Shown: piece after piece, positions 55,275 to 63,332 of the stretch | Numbering within the stretch: position 1 is the first letter of the stretch | Layout of the letters: the number at the start of each line of letters is the position of its first letter | Assembly: GCF_018588585.1 (NCBI RefSeq) | Contig: NZ_JAEUFG010000006.1 | Coordinates: 117,577 to 181,576 of the forward strand | Reading direction: 5' to 3' | Length of the DNA stretch: 64,000 nucleotides | Origin: Bacillus sp. SM2101 | GTDB taxonomy: Bacteria; Bacillota; Bacilli; Bacillales; SM2101 | Program-made: the position numbers and the translations under genes | Notes under the pieces: model-generated | Seen by the model: the letters and a program-made list of their open reading frames with translations, nothing else | Told to the model about the DNA's origin: nothing | Database searches by the model: none

Positions 55275-55882
55275 GAAAAGCGGAAGGCGTCCCGTCATCG
55301 GCGACAAGCATAAGACAAGTATAAGAAAAGCCGACGAGAAGGTTGCTTTTTAACTTTCTCATCGGCTTGACTTATGACCTCGAGCCGATGGCGCCTGGAG
55401 CTAGACAATTAAGAAAAGCGCAAGCGCCTTGATCATCCCCGACAAGCACTGGAAGCCTTTCACTAGAAGGTGCTTTTTACCTTCTGGTGAAAGGGTGAAG
55501 TGACTCGAGGGGATAGCGCTGGAGCTAGACAATTAAGAAAATCGGAGCCGACTGGTCAGACTCGACAAGCGTTGGAACTTTTACGACTGAAGACGCTTTT
55601 TGTCTTCTTATGTAAAGGTGAAACGACTCGAGAGGTAGGAGGCGGAGCTAGACAATTAAGAAAAGCGGAGCCGACTGGTCAGACTCGACAAGCGTTGGAA
55701 CTTTTACGACTGAAGACGCTTTTTGTCTTCTGATGTAAAGGTGAAACGACTCGAGAGGCTAGGAGGCGGAGCTAGACAATAAGAAAAAGCCGAAGGCACC
55801 TTGATTATTAGAAGCCATCGACCCGAAGGCGTTTTTTGCCTTCGGGTCGATGGTGAAGTGACTAGAGAGGATAGGTGCACAT
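55275..55882 (+). repeat. family B tandem array B (five divergent units)
   Basis: Units at 55275-55412, 55413-55536, 55537-55659, 55660-55782 and 55783-55882. The first four keep CGACAAGC, CTCGAG and GGAGCTAGACAATTAAG (last copy AATAAG). Helix P3 changes as CATAAG/CTTATG, CACT/AGTG, CGTT/AACG. The apical helix changes completely but always ends in GCTTTTT or GTTTTTT. The fifth unit lacks the P3 segment yet keeps a perfect 16-bp apical stem and GCACC/GGTGC at its base. Plus-strand frames across units 3-4 are artefacts. Confidence 0.92.
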
Positions 55883-55906
55883 GTTAGCACTGCAACTAAA
55901 TAAATA

Positions 55907-56419
55907 CTATAAGTCCTTTCGTATTTCACGGACTACATGGCCAAGCTCCGGAAGAATAAGTTTATTCATTGCAAGCTTAACGGCTCCAGAAGAACCCGGT
56001 GTAGAAAAAATTGCTGTATCACCTGCTACACCAGCTATCGCACGTGATAAAATAGCTGCAGAACCGATATCTTCAGTGTAGCTTAACATTCTAAACAATT
56101 CTCCAAAACCTACTATCTCCTTGTCTATCATATCTTTAACTGTTTCAATAGTCACATCTCGTCTTGCAATACCAGTGCCACCATTTGTGAGAACAACATC
56201 AATATCTTGTTGATCACACCCAGCTATTATTGAACGGTGAATAAGCTGCTGTTCATCCTTCACAATGTCATAATCAACAACTTGATGACCACTATCCTTT
56301 AATAAAGAGATCATTAATTGTCCACTTTTATCTGTCATTTTATCTCTCGTATCACTAATTGTTATCACTTTACATCTAACCAGCTTTGGGGCCTCTTTTT
56401 TATGTTCTATTGTGCTCAT
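55907..56419 (-). CDS. moaB: molybdenum cofactor biosynthesis protein MoaB
   Basis: The 170-residue MogA/MoaB-type protein binds molybdopterin and is thought to adenylate it. Motifs are ITISDTRDKMTDKSGQLM, VVLTNGGTGIARRDVTIE and STPGSSGAVKLAMNKL. Its start overlaps the EcsC-family gene by four bases. B. subtilis has moaB next to argG as well. Confidence 0.94.
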   Translation of the reverse strand: MSTIEHKKEAPKLVRCKVITISDTRDKMTDKSGQLMISLLKDSGHQVVDYDIVKDEQQLIHRSIIAGCDQQDIDVVLTNGGTGIARRDVTIETVKDMIDKEIVGFGELFRMLSYTEDIGSAAILSRAIAGVAGDTAIFSTPGSSGAVKLAMNKLILPELGHVVREIRKDL

Positions 56420-57258
56420 AAAGGATTCCCACCTTTCTTATGTAGATAAGAGTATTGGTAATATTTTTGTGCGAATGTTGTAACATTTCTAGTTAATTGA
56501 TAGTTTATACCCGCTCCAATCGCTATACCGACAATTGGTATTCCTTGAATCATTTTTCTACGGAAAAAGTAAATCATCATTGTTTTTAGTATCTGTTTAA
56601 GAGGTTGGTCCAGCCACTCTTCATTCATTAGTTTTTCATTTCCTTCATAAAAAAATGACTGAGTTGAATTTTCCATATCGTTCAACAAATTTCCCCATGC
56701 ATTGCCTTGTAATCTTTTTGGAAGTGTCGCACCGTGAAATACCTTCAATGCTGTCATCATTTCGGAAGGTGTATTTATTTCATTGCCATATGACATAGCA
56801 ATTAATTGAACTGCCCTTAAGTTGATAATTAACATAAGAGGTAAATCTATTCCTAAAAACGGAGCTCCTCCTGTACCAGTAATCCCACCTTGAACAAAAG
56901 AATATAATCTACTCTTGGCAACTTGCTGTTCACATAAATATGTAAGCTGATCTATGGATAATGTTTGTAAATCTGTTAATTGATTTATGTCTTCATCAAA
57001 TAATCTTGCAGAAGTAATGATTTGTTCTCTCGTATCTATTTGTGGCTGTGATCCTTGAATCATTGCATGTAAATGAAATAACCAGTTATCTAGCTTCACA
57101 AAAAACTCTGTTCTTATATCATCAGGAAGAAGTTGAAAAGATTTATGCAGCCATTTGTCATATAATAATTCAAAGTCTGTCGGGTTCAATTGAGAGAATC
57201 GACTTTCCCAAGCAATTATATCATTTAAAACTTGTTGTTCACGATCAGTCACTGTCAT
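56416..57258 (-). CDS. EcsC family protein
   Basis: The 280-residue protein has a soluble, helical N-terminal part and Gly/Pro-rich amphipathic segments. These include GGITGTGGAPFLGIDLPLML (about 140-159) and IPIVGIAIGAGINYQ near 248, typical of the EcsC family. The family name comes from the ecs ABC-transporter operon; the activity is unknown. The four-base overlap with moaB implies coupled translation. AGGAGG precedes the ATG. Confidence 0.85.
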   Translation of the reverse strand: MTVTDREQQVLNDIIAWESRFSQLNPTDFELLYDKWLHKSFQLLPDDIRTEFFVKLDNWLFHLHAMIQGSQPQIDTREQIITSARLFDEDINQLTDLQTLSIDQLTYLCEQQVAKSRLYSFVQGGITGTGGAPFLGIDLPLMLIINLRAVQLIAMSYGNEINTPSEMMTALKVFHGATLPKRLQGNAWGNLLNDMENSTQSFFYEGNEKLMNEEWLDQPLKQILKTMMIYFFRRKMIQGIPIVGIAIGAGINYQLTRNVTTFAQKYYQYSYLHKKGGNPL

Positions 57259-57316
57259 CTTATTCCTCCTATTTCCAAACTTAGCCTATTATTATTATAA
57301 CATGCTGACTAATTTA

Positions 57317-57560
57317 GAAAAGCGCAAGCACCTTGTTCATCCCCGACAAGCACTGGAAGCATTTTACACGAAGGCGCTTTTTGCCTTAGGGTGAAATGGT
57401 GAAGTGACCTCGAGGGGATAGGCGCTGGAGCTAGACAATTAAGAAAAGCGCAAGCGCCTTGATCATCCCCGACAAGCACTGGAGGCATTTTACACGAAGG
57501 CGCTTTTTACCTTAGGGTGAAATGGTGAAGTGACCCTGGAGGGGATAGGTGCTTGAGATT
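57317..57560 (+). repeat. family B tandem array C (two units)
   Basis: Units at 57317-57442 and 57443-57560. Both have ATCCCC/GGGGAT, CACT/AGTG and an apical stem ending in GCTTTTT. The first ends in GGAGCTAGACAATTAAG; the second is truncated. They lie between ackA and the EcsC gene, on the strand opposite to both. The same orientation as arrays A and B is kept. Confidence 0.9.
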
Positions 57561-57635
57561 ACACATAGATAAACATCATACAGTGAATGAAACTACGAAG
57601 TAATTTTATACTTTCTTACCATTTAACAAATACAA

Positions 57636-57675
57636 AAAGAGTCTTGTTCAGCAAAACGCAAAACAAGACTCTCAT
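57636..57675 (-). terminator. terminator of ackA
   Basis: On the minus strand GAGTCTTGTT pairs with AACAAGACTC around a loop containing TTTGCGTTTTGCTG, followed by TTTTTG. It lies 20 bases after the ackA stop codon. Confidence 0.85.
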
Positions 57676-57694
57676 TTATTGAATGATAACTTTA

Positions 57695-58885
57695 TTAGTG
57701 TAATGCAATTTTCACAACATCACGAGCAATCATAACTTCTTCATCCGTCGGTATGACAATAACCTTAACAGGTGAATGCGGATAATTAATAAACGCTTCT
57801 TTACCACGAACTTTATTAAGTGACGGATCCCAGTATACTCCCATAAACTCAAGTCCTTTTAACACACGAGTACGTATAACGTCACTATTTTCACCAATAC
57901 CTGCAGTGAATATAATCGCGTCTACACCATACATTTTAGATGCATATGAGCCTATATACTTATGAATTCTATCTGCAAATACTTGTAAAGCTAATTCGGC
58001 ACGTTCATTTCCTTGTTCAGCTTCTTGCTCAATATCACGTAAATCACTTGAGAAACCAGATACACCAAGCATTCCACTGCGTTTATTTAATACATCTAGT
58101 ACTTCATCGGCAGTTTTCCCCGTCTTCTCCATAATAAACGGAATCAACGCAGGATCAATATCACCTGAACGTGTACCCATAGCCACACCTGCGAGTGGAG
58201 TGAAGCCCATTGAGGTATCAATTGATTTACCACCTTCGATTGCAGCTATACTTGCACCATTACCTAAGTGACATGATATAAGACGTAGCTGTTCCAACGG
58301 ACGTCCTAAAAGTTCTGCTGCACGTTCTGAAACATATTTATGTGAGGTACCATGGAATCCATATTTACGAATTCCATATTCACTATAATAATGATATGGC
58401 AAACTATATAGAAATGATTGATCCGGCATCGTTTGATGAAATGCGGTATCAAACACAGCGATAGACGGTACATTAGGTAGTACTTCCTTAAATGCTTTTA
58501 CACCAGTAAGGTTTGCTGGATTATGCAATGGTGCTAATTCAGATAACTCTTCGATATCCTTAATTACATCGTCAGTAATTAATACAGAGTCATTGAATTT
58601 TTCACCACCGTGAACGACACGATGACCGATGCCCTCAATCTCATCTAATGATTGAATAATGTTTAATGATGTCAGCTTATCAAGAAGCATCTTAACCGCA
58701 ACTGAATGATCAGCGATAGGGCTAACTTCTGTTTGTTTCTCACCATTAACTGTTATATTAAAAATTGCATCGTCAAATCCAATTCGTTCTACAATCCCCT
58801 TTGTAACAACCTCTTCACTCGGCATTTCAAATAATTGAAATTTAAGAGAAGAACTACCTGCATTTATAGCAATAACTTTAGACAT
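57695..58885 (-). CDS. ackA: acetate kinase
   Basis: The 396-residue ASKHA-fold kinase interconverts acetyl phosphate and ADP with acetate and ATP. It begins [19 protein letters not shown]. It also has the acetate-kinase signatures GHRVVHGG and [10 protein letters not shown], and [11 protein letters not shown] and FTAGIGENS for nucleotide binding. In B. subtilis it is activated by CcpA for overflow metabolism. It is upstream of no close gene; ytxK lies behind on the same strand. Confidence 0.97.
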   Translation of the reverse strand: MSKVIAINAGSSSLKFQLFEMPSEEVVTKGIVERIGFDDAIFNITVNGEKQTEVSPIADHSVAVKMLLDKLTSLNIIQSLDEIEGIGHRVVHGGEKFNDSVLITDDVIKDIEELSELAPLHNPANLTGVKAFKEVLPNVPSIAVFDTAFHQTMPDQSFLYSLPYHYYSEYGIRKYGFHGTSHKYVSERAAELLGRPLEQLRLISCHLGNGASIAAIEGGKSIDTSMGFTPLAGVAMGTRSGDIDPALIPFIMEKTGKTADEVLDVLNKRSGMLGVSGFSSDLRDIEQEAEQGNERAELALQVFADRIHKYIGSYASKMYGVDAIIFTAGIGENSDVIRTRVLKGLEFMGVYWDPSLNKVRGKEAFINYPHSPVKVIVIPTDEEVMIARDVVKIALH

Positions 58886-58980
58886 GTTATTTCACAGCTC
58901 CTTTAAAAATCGACACAATTTCATATCCGCCTCTATCATTTAACCACTCACTTTATTACAATGCAATATTAATGTAAAAA

Positions 58981-58994
58981 TGGTACCGTTTTCG
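58981..58994 (-). promoter_or_regulatory. candidate cre (CcpA) site upstream of ackA
   Basis: CGAAAACGGTACCA on the minus strand fits the cre consensus at all strongly conserved positions except the first (C instead of T). It lies about 95 bases upstream of ackA. B. subtilis ackA is activated by CcpA from a site in this range. Confidence 0.4.
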
Positions 58995-59026
58995 TCATAA
59001 TTTCTTTATTTTCTGATTTTATTTTA

Positions 59027-60010
59027 TTATTTTTCTACTTTAATCCAACTATCAATTCTTTGAATAATTCCTTGGATTGCCTCTTTCTTGGAAAAACTAG
59101 GGAGGTCAACTAACAGTGCCTGCTTTGGCACCTTAACTTCTGCCCCCTTTTTCTGTAAAATAAAAATACTTTTTGCATGCTTCTCATGTTGAAACAAAGA
59201 TAAAGGCAACTGTAATAACCCTTGAATTATACTCGTTTCTTTTAAATACTTATGTAATGAGGGTGCTAGCTCACTTTCAAAAAGGTTATTGGGTACAAGA
59301 AAGAACAAATACCCTCCCTCTTTCGTATAGTTCATGCATTGTTCAATAAATAAATGATGTGCATAAGAATGTCCTTCCGGTGACTTCAATTCATACCCAT
59401 CGGCCACAACATCGTTTGGATAGTATCCAATTGGCAAATCACATACAACAAGATCAACAGGATCAATTAATAATGGCTCTAAACTATCTTGATTAAAAAA
59501 TTGAATTGGGTGCTGCTGAAGGTTAGCATTCACATATGCAAGCTTAATTAATAAATCATCCACATCTACACCGAAACTCGTTATTTGTTTATCGGAAGTA
59601 TGGTTTAGAACAGTCGTAAGTAAATTTCCTGTCCCTACAGCAGGGTCAACAACTTTGAAGGATTCATAGTTTCTCATGAATTTAGAAACAAGATAACTTA
59701 CGAAAACCCCAACTGAATCTGGTGTCATTTGATGATTTGGCTGTGTCGATTCCCGCATCCCCTTTAAAGCTGCAAGCTGGTATGCTTTTCTGATTTCCTC
59801 ATTTGAATATTTTTGTACAATGAGCTTTTCGTACTCTTTATTTAATCTTTTCTTTGAAAGTTCACTAAGTTCTTCCTGTAAAATTGTTTCATGAAATATG
59901 TTTTCACCTGTTTCAGCCACTGCTTCTAAATATGAGCATGCTAGGTCCTCCTGCAATAGATTAGCTGTACTGTCTATTACTGAAAAGATTTGTTCGATAT
60001 TGGTTGACAA
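59027..60010 (-). CDS. ytxK: YtxK class I SAM-dependent methyltransferase-like protein
   Basis: The 327-residue protein resembles N6-adenine DNA methylases. It has SAM motif I DPAVGTGNLLTTVL near 120-133. Motif IV reads VVCDLPIGYYP, a variant of the catalytic N/D-PPY. An N-terminal helical part (about 1-95) precedes it. No specificity subunit or restriction gene is near. It is conserved between ackA and tpx in Bacillus, so it is a housekeeping protein of unknown target. Start TTG with AGGAGG upstream. Confidence 0.88.
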   Translation of the reverse strand: MSTNIEQIFSVIDSTANLLQEDLACSYLEAVAETGENIFHETILQEELSELSKKRLNKEYEKLIVQKYSNEEIRKAYQLAALKGMRESTQPNHQMTPDSVGVFVSYLVSKFMRNYESFKVVDPAVGTGNLLTTVLNHTSDKQITSFGVDVDDLLIKLAYVNANLQQHPIQFFNQDSLEPLLIDPVDLVVCDLPIGYYPNDVVADGYELKSPEGHSYAHHLFIEQCMNYTKEGGYLFFLVPNNLFESELAPSLHKYLKETSIIQGLLQLPLSLFQHEKHAKSIFILQKKGAEVKVPKQALLVDLPSFSKKEAIQGIIQRIDSWIKVEK

Positions 60011-60107
60011 ATTAAAAACCTCCTAAATGTAAATGTATACTAATTGAAATTTAATATTCTCCTATACAGAAAATAATTATATTAATTTAATCCGATCAAA
60101 AAAGAAG

Positions 60108-60134
60108 GAAAAAGACCTCAACATCGAGGTCTTT
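60108..60134. terminator. terminator of tpx
   Basis: AAAAGACCTC pairs perfectly with GAGGTCTTTT around AACATC. It lies 70 bases after tpx and before ytxK. The symmetrical A/T base could act both ways. Confidence 0.85.
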
Positions 60135-60203
60135 TAGCATATGCAGCGTATTATCGTTCGTTAGTACTTGTCAGGGCAATTCAAGTCGGCTTCGCTTTGC
60201 TTG

Positions 60204-60704
60204 TTACTTTGCGGCCTTTACTGCTTCGATTGCTGCTTCGTAGTTTGGATGGTTCGTACCTTCTGAAACATACTCTACGTACGTGATATTATCATTGCTA
60301 TCAATGACGAATACGGCACGTGCTAATAGACGAAGTTCTTTAATCACAACTCCGTATGCTTCACCAAATGATAGATCACGATGGTCAGATAAAGTAACGA
60401 CGTTATCTATACCGCTTGCTCCACACCAACGCTTTTGAGCAAAAGGTAAGTCTACACTTACTGTTAACACTTGGACATTATCTAGGCTAGCTACCTCTTC
60501 ATTAAAACGTCTAGTTTGCGCATCACATACCCCAGTATCAACTGAAGGGACAACACTGATTAGGCGAACTGAACCTTTAGAATTAGCTAACGTCACAGGC
60601 GACAAATCATTTGCTAACACCGTATAATCCGGAGCCTTGTCACCAACCTTAACCTCATTACCTAGTAATGTAACTGGATTACCTTTAAACGTGATATTTG
60701 CCAT
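60204..60704 (-). CDS. tpx: thiol peroxidase Tpx
   Basis: The 166-residue atypical 2-Cys peroxiredoxin reduces hydroperoxides with thioredoxin. The peroxidatic Cys lies in [15 protein letters not shown] and the resolving Cys in [11 protein letters not shown]. The protein begins [15 protein letters not shown]. It is conserved between ytxK and ytfJ. AAGGGGGAA precedes the ATG. Confidence 0.97.
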   Translation of the reverse strand: MANITFKGNPVTLLGNEVKVGDKAPDYTVLANDLSPVTLANSKGSVRLISVVPSVDTGVCDAQTRRFNEEVASLDNVQVLTVSVDLPFAQKRWCGASGIDNVVTLSDHRDLSFGEAYGVVIKELRLLARAVFVIDSNDNITYVEYVSEGTNHPNYEAAIEAVKAAK

Positions 60705-60934
60705 ATTAATTCCCCCTTATTAGTGTATGTTCAAGTTTCTTGAACAACTATTTTTCTCCTAAATCTTTAAACAATCTAATATTTTTAGTATGTATAGTGA
60801 TAATCATAACTTTTCTTATTATAGATTGCAAAGAAAAAACCTAGCTTACGTGTTAATACTAGTGAGTGGATTCACTCTCCATAATTAGAAACTTTATTAG
60901 CCACCTCTTCTTCTCTGTTTTAGAAAAGGAACTC

Positions 60935-60983
60935 TAGTTGCGCTCCTAGTACGAGAAACAACAATCAATTCGAAAACAGCCTA
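60935..60983 (-). repeat. partial copy of repeat family A
   Basis: In reverse orientation the stretch contains GAGAAACAACAATCAATTCG and AAAACAGCC, matching the left end of family A. The other end is missing. The element stops directly at the open frame described next. Confidence 0.5.
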
Positions 60984-61092
60984 TGGTTTTTATGCAACTT
61001 TGCTAATCGATAATAAAGTACGTGAATTGGAATATGTTTATACAGGTGGAGGGTCCACTAATACCGTAGTAAAAATTAACGTAGCCGAATAA
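60982..61092 (+). pseudogene. possible 3' remnant of a protein-coding gene
   Basis: A plus-strand frame reads YGFYATLLIDNK, then ELEYVYTGGGSTNTVVKINV and ends at TAA 61092. It has protein-like composition but no start codon, and a family A fragment abuts its upstream side. It may be the tail of a gene truncated by deletion or insertion. I do not recognise the family. Confidence 0.35.
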
Positions 61093-61441
61093 TTGATGAT
61101 ACTAAAGGGCAGATAAAGAGGGTAAGAAAATTGTGTTTATGAATGCTCACAGTTTAAATTTCCACTGCCTGCAATAGTACTAATTTTTTCCTATTAGTTC
61201 GTACATTAACGGATAGATAAGGGACAAGTTACGTTGTACTTTATCTACCCGTGTTCCCATAACAACTATGTCGATGTTTTTCGTAAATTTGTTTTCATAT
61301 TAAAATATAAACAAATATACAACCATTGTTTTGTGGTATCTTTACATTAATAACGCGATGACAATCGGATGAAACCTGATTTGCTGTTGCAAAAATAACA
61401 ACCAAGACCAAATGATTTAATTAAAGGAATTTTACTTTAGC
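61093..61441. other. tpx-ytfJ spacer with long inverted repeat
   Basis: There is no gene in this stretch. At 61209-61252 ACGG, TAGATAA and ACAA pair with TTGT, TTATCTA and CCGT with small mismatches, giving a long stem without a U-tract. It could be a remnant palindromic element. The rest is A/T-rich and featureless to my reading. Confidence 0.4.
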
Positions 61442-61924
61442 TCATATATCAAAATCTTGCTTTGGCATATCTTGGTGATCTTTTGCTTTATTTCCTTTTA
61501 TCTCCCGTTCACCATTTTGATCATTTTTCGAAAACATTTGTTGTATTTTTTCTACTGCCTGTGGAGCTAATTCTAATATTCTTTCATACAAATGTGTATT
61601 TTCATCAAGGTGCAACAGCTTTACTCCTGAAGGATTAACAATTAAAAAAGCAATAGGAGTAATCGAAACTCCTCCTCCACTTCCACCGCCAAAGGGATGT
61701 TTCTTAGAATTTTGCCCTTGTTGACCTTGTTGTTGACCACTCCGTTCTTCTATATAAAATTCACTTCCTCCTGCTGCAAACCCAAACCCTACTTTTGAAA
61801 CAGTTAAGATCACACTACCATCAGGTGTTTCAACAGGATCTCCAATTATCGTATTTACGTCAATCATCTCTTTTAAATTCTCCATAGCAGTGGTCATTAA
61901 ACCTTGTATAGGGTGATCAGACAT
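61442..61924 (-). CDS. ytfJ: GerW-family sporulation protein YtfJ
   Basis: The 160-residue protein has the YtfJ/GerW domain. It includes GDPVETPDGSVILTVSKVGFG-type strands, Gly-rich loops (FGFAAGGSEFY; FGGGSGGGVSITPIAFLIV) and a hydrophilic tail. In Bacillus YtfJ is made in the forespore and is linked to germination or spore resistance. GGAGGTGTT precedes the ATG. ytfI lies directly upstream on the same strand (19-base gap). Confidence 0.9.
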   Translation of the reverse strand: MSDHPIQGLMTTAMENLKEMIDVNTIIGDPVETPDGSVILTVSKVGFGFAAGGSEFYIEERSGQQQGQQGQNSKKHPFGGGSGGGVSITPIAFLIVNPSGVKLLHLDENTHLYERILELAPQAVEKIQQMFSKNDQNGEREIKGNKAKDHQDMPKQDFDI

Positions 61925-61942
61925 ATTAACACCTCCTATAGT

Positions 61943-62647
61943 TTATATCGATTCTTTCATTTTTTTATTTTTATGTAATGGAGGGTGACCATGCCTAAAA
62001 TGTGGCCGTCCCCCTTTCCATAATTTCAATAACCTTATTCCTCCTAAAATAGCATACCCGATTCGAAAGTATAACATACACTTTAATTTTGTATGCGAAC
62101 TAGGTTTTTGATAGGAAGGAGCTATCTCTATATAAGGGTTCGTATCAAGTTTCATATTATTGCTAACCAAACCAATAACTCCTCCTTTTACACCCCATGC
62201 AAGTCCAGAAAGTATAGCTGTCATAGCTGCATCACGAGCACCTAATTGAGTTTGCCATTCAAACTTCGTTACGTGAACTTTTTTAAAAAAATTTCTGATA
62301 ATTTGGTGAAACCCAACAATATGTTCTATAAGCTCCTTTGCGTTTTGTATCCCTTCAATAACATCATTTACTGAAATGTGTTCAACATCTTTATTGTCAG
62401 TTTGTTCTTCGCCTACATTTTTTGACGATTTGTTTTGTCCCACGACAAGATTAGCATCTTTCTTATCTACTTTTATAAATGGCACATTGTACGTATAGCG
62501 TATGATCCCAAACAAAGTTCTTAGTTGAATCTTAATTTGATCATTGTCCTTTTCATGTAGTAGAAGTACACGAACAGTAACCTTCATGAAGAGCAAACAT
62601 AGGATGACAACAACAGAGCTTGCTATGATAGTTATCATTACCAACAT
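61943..62647 (-). CDS. ytfI: DUF2953 family protein YtfI
   Basis: The 234-residue protein has an N-terminal transmembrane segment (about 4-24). A domain with ATQLGARDAAMTAILSGLAWG-like sequence (WQTQLGARDAAMT) and a basic C-terminus follows. It fits DUF2953, which is always paired with YtfJ in spore formers, so a shared sporulation role is inferred. Biochemical function is unknown. Confidence 0.87.
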   Translation of the reverse strand: MLVMITIIASSVVVILCLLFMKVTVRVLLLHEKDNDQIKIQLRTLFGIIRYTYNVPFIKVDKKDANLVVGQNKSSKNVGEEQTDNKDVEHISVNDVIEGIQNAKELIEHIVGFHQIIRNFFKKVHVTKFEWQTQLGARDAAMTAILSGLAWGVKGGVIGLVSNNMKLDTNPYIEIAPSYQKPSSHTKLKCMLYFRIGYAILGGIRLLKLWKGGRPHFRHGHPPLHKNKKMKESI

Positions 62648-62694
62648 ATACTCCTCCCTTCTACTAACCTATTATCACCTTCACCAAATAAAAT

Positions 62695-62726
62695 AAACCT
62701 ATGAAGACACTAGCCTTCATAGGTTT
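62695..62726 (-). terminator. terminator of sppA-yteJ
   Basis: AAACCTATGAAGG pairs with CTTCATAGGTTT around a short loop, followed by ATTTTATTT on the minus strand. It separates yteJ from ytfI. Confidence 0.8.
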
Positions 62727-62745
62727 TAAAATGAAAATTCGTATG

Positions 62746-63321
62746 TTATTTTCTTTCATGAACTACAGTCGTATCAGCAAATATGTCATGTAAACCTTGT
62801 TTTTTCGGTAAAAATGCTACTAAAATATAGCCAATCATAAAAAACTTTGAAATAAACCTACCAATAAACTCTCTAAACAGGATAGTAGACCAAGTTAACT
62901 GATCGCCTTTTATGTTAATGACACGTAGACCAAACACCATTTTTCCAAGTGTTTTATGAAAGTACTTTGTCATTAAAACGAAATATAAGTAGAAGGTACA
63001 CGCAGTTGCAATTGAAATTGCTGCAAACATCCCACTGTCCTTTAGTGGTAAATCAAGCAAACGGAACAACGGATATATAATGATGCGATTAATACTTCCT
63101 ATGACAGCTAGATCAAATAAATATGACCAAAATCTCATCCAAAATCCTGCGTTATAATGCAGTGCTTGTTGTTTATTAGAAATGTCAACATTATCATGTT
63201 CTTGATGATGAGAATGAACAGTTCCATTATGAACTATATTGTCATTATGACCTTCTAAAACAGCTTTTGTTTCTGCAGGACTAATTTCCTTGTTTTCGGT
63301 TCCATTATTCTTTGTTTCCAT
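62746..63321 (-). CDS. yteJ: RDD-family membrane protein YteJ
   Basis: The 191-residue protein has a hydrophilic, His-rich N-terminal part (about 1-55, with VHSHHQEHD). An RDD domain with three transmembrane segments follows, including GFWMRFWSYLFDLAVIGSI, KTLGKMVFGLRVI and EFIGRFISKFF. It lies 12 bases after sppA. In B. subtilis YteJ acts as an inhibitor of the SppA peptidase, which fits the operon. Confidence 0.9.
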   Translation of the reverse strand: METKNNGTENKEISPAETKAVLEGHNDNIVHNGTVHSHHQEHDNVDISNKQQALHYNAGFWMRFWSYLFDLAVIGSINRIIIYPLFRLLDLPLKDSGMFAAISIATACTFYLYFVLMTKYFHKTLGKMVFGLRVINIKGDQLTWSTILFREFIGRFISKFFMIGYILVAFLPKKQGLHDIFADTTVVHERK

Positions 63322-63332
63322 ATAAATCCCCC

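Noticed and set aside
55500-55733. 77-codon plus-strand frame
   Set aside because: It reads through two family B units and contains the same peptide twice. No ribosome binding site is present.
49251-57560. CRISPR array
   Set aside because: Family B units are adjoining 118-138 bp copies without short repeats and unique spacers, and no cas gene is present.
59027-60010. Restriction-modification system
   Set aside because: The methylase-like ytxK has no endonuclease or specificity gene nearby and sits in a conserved housekeeping position.
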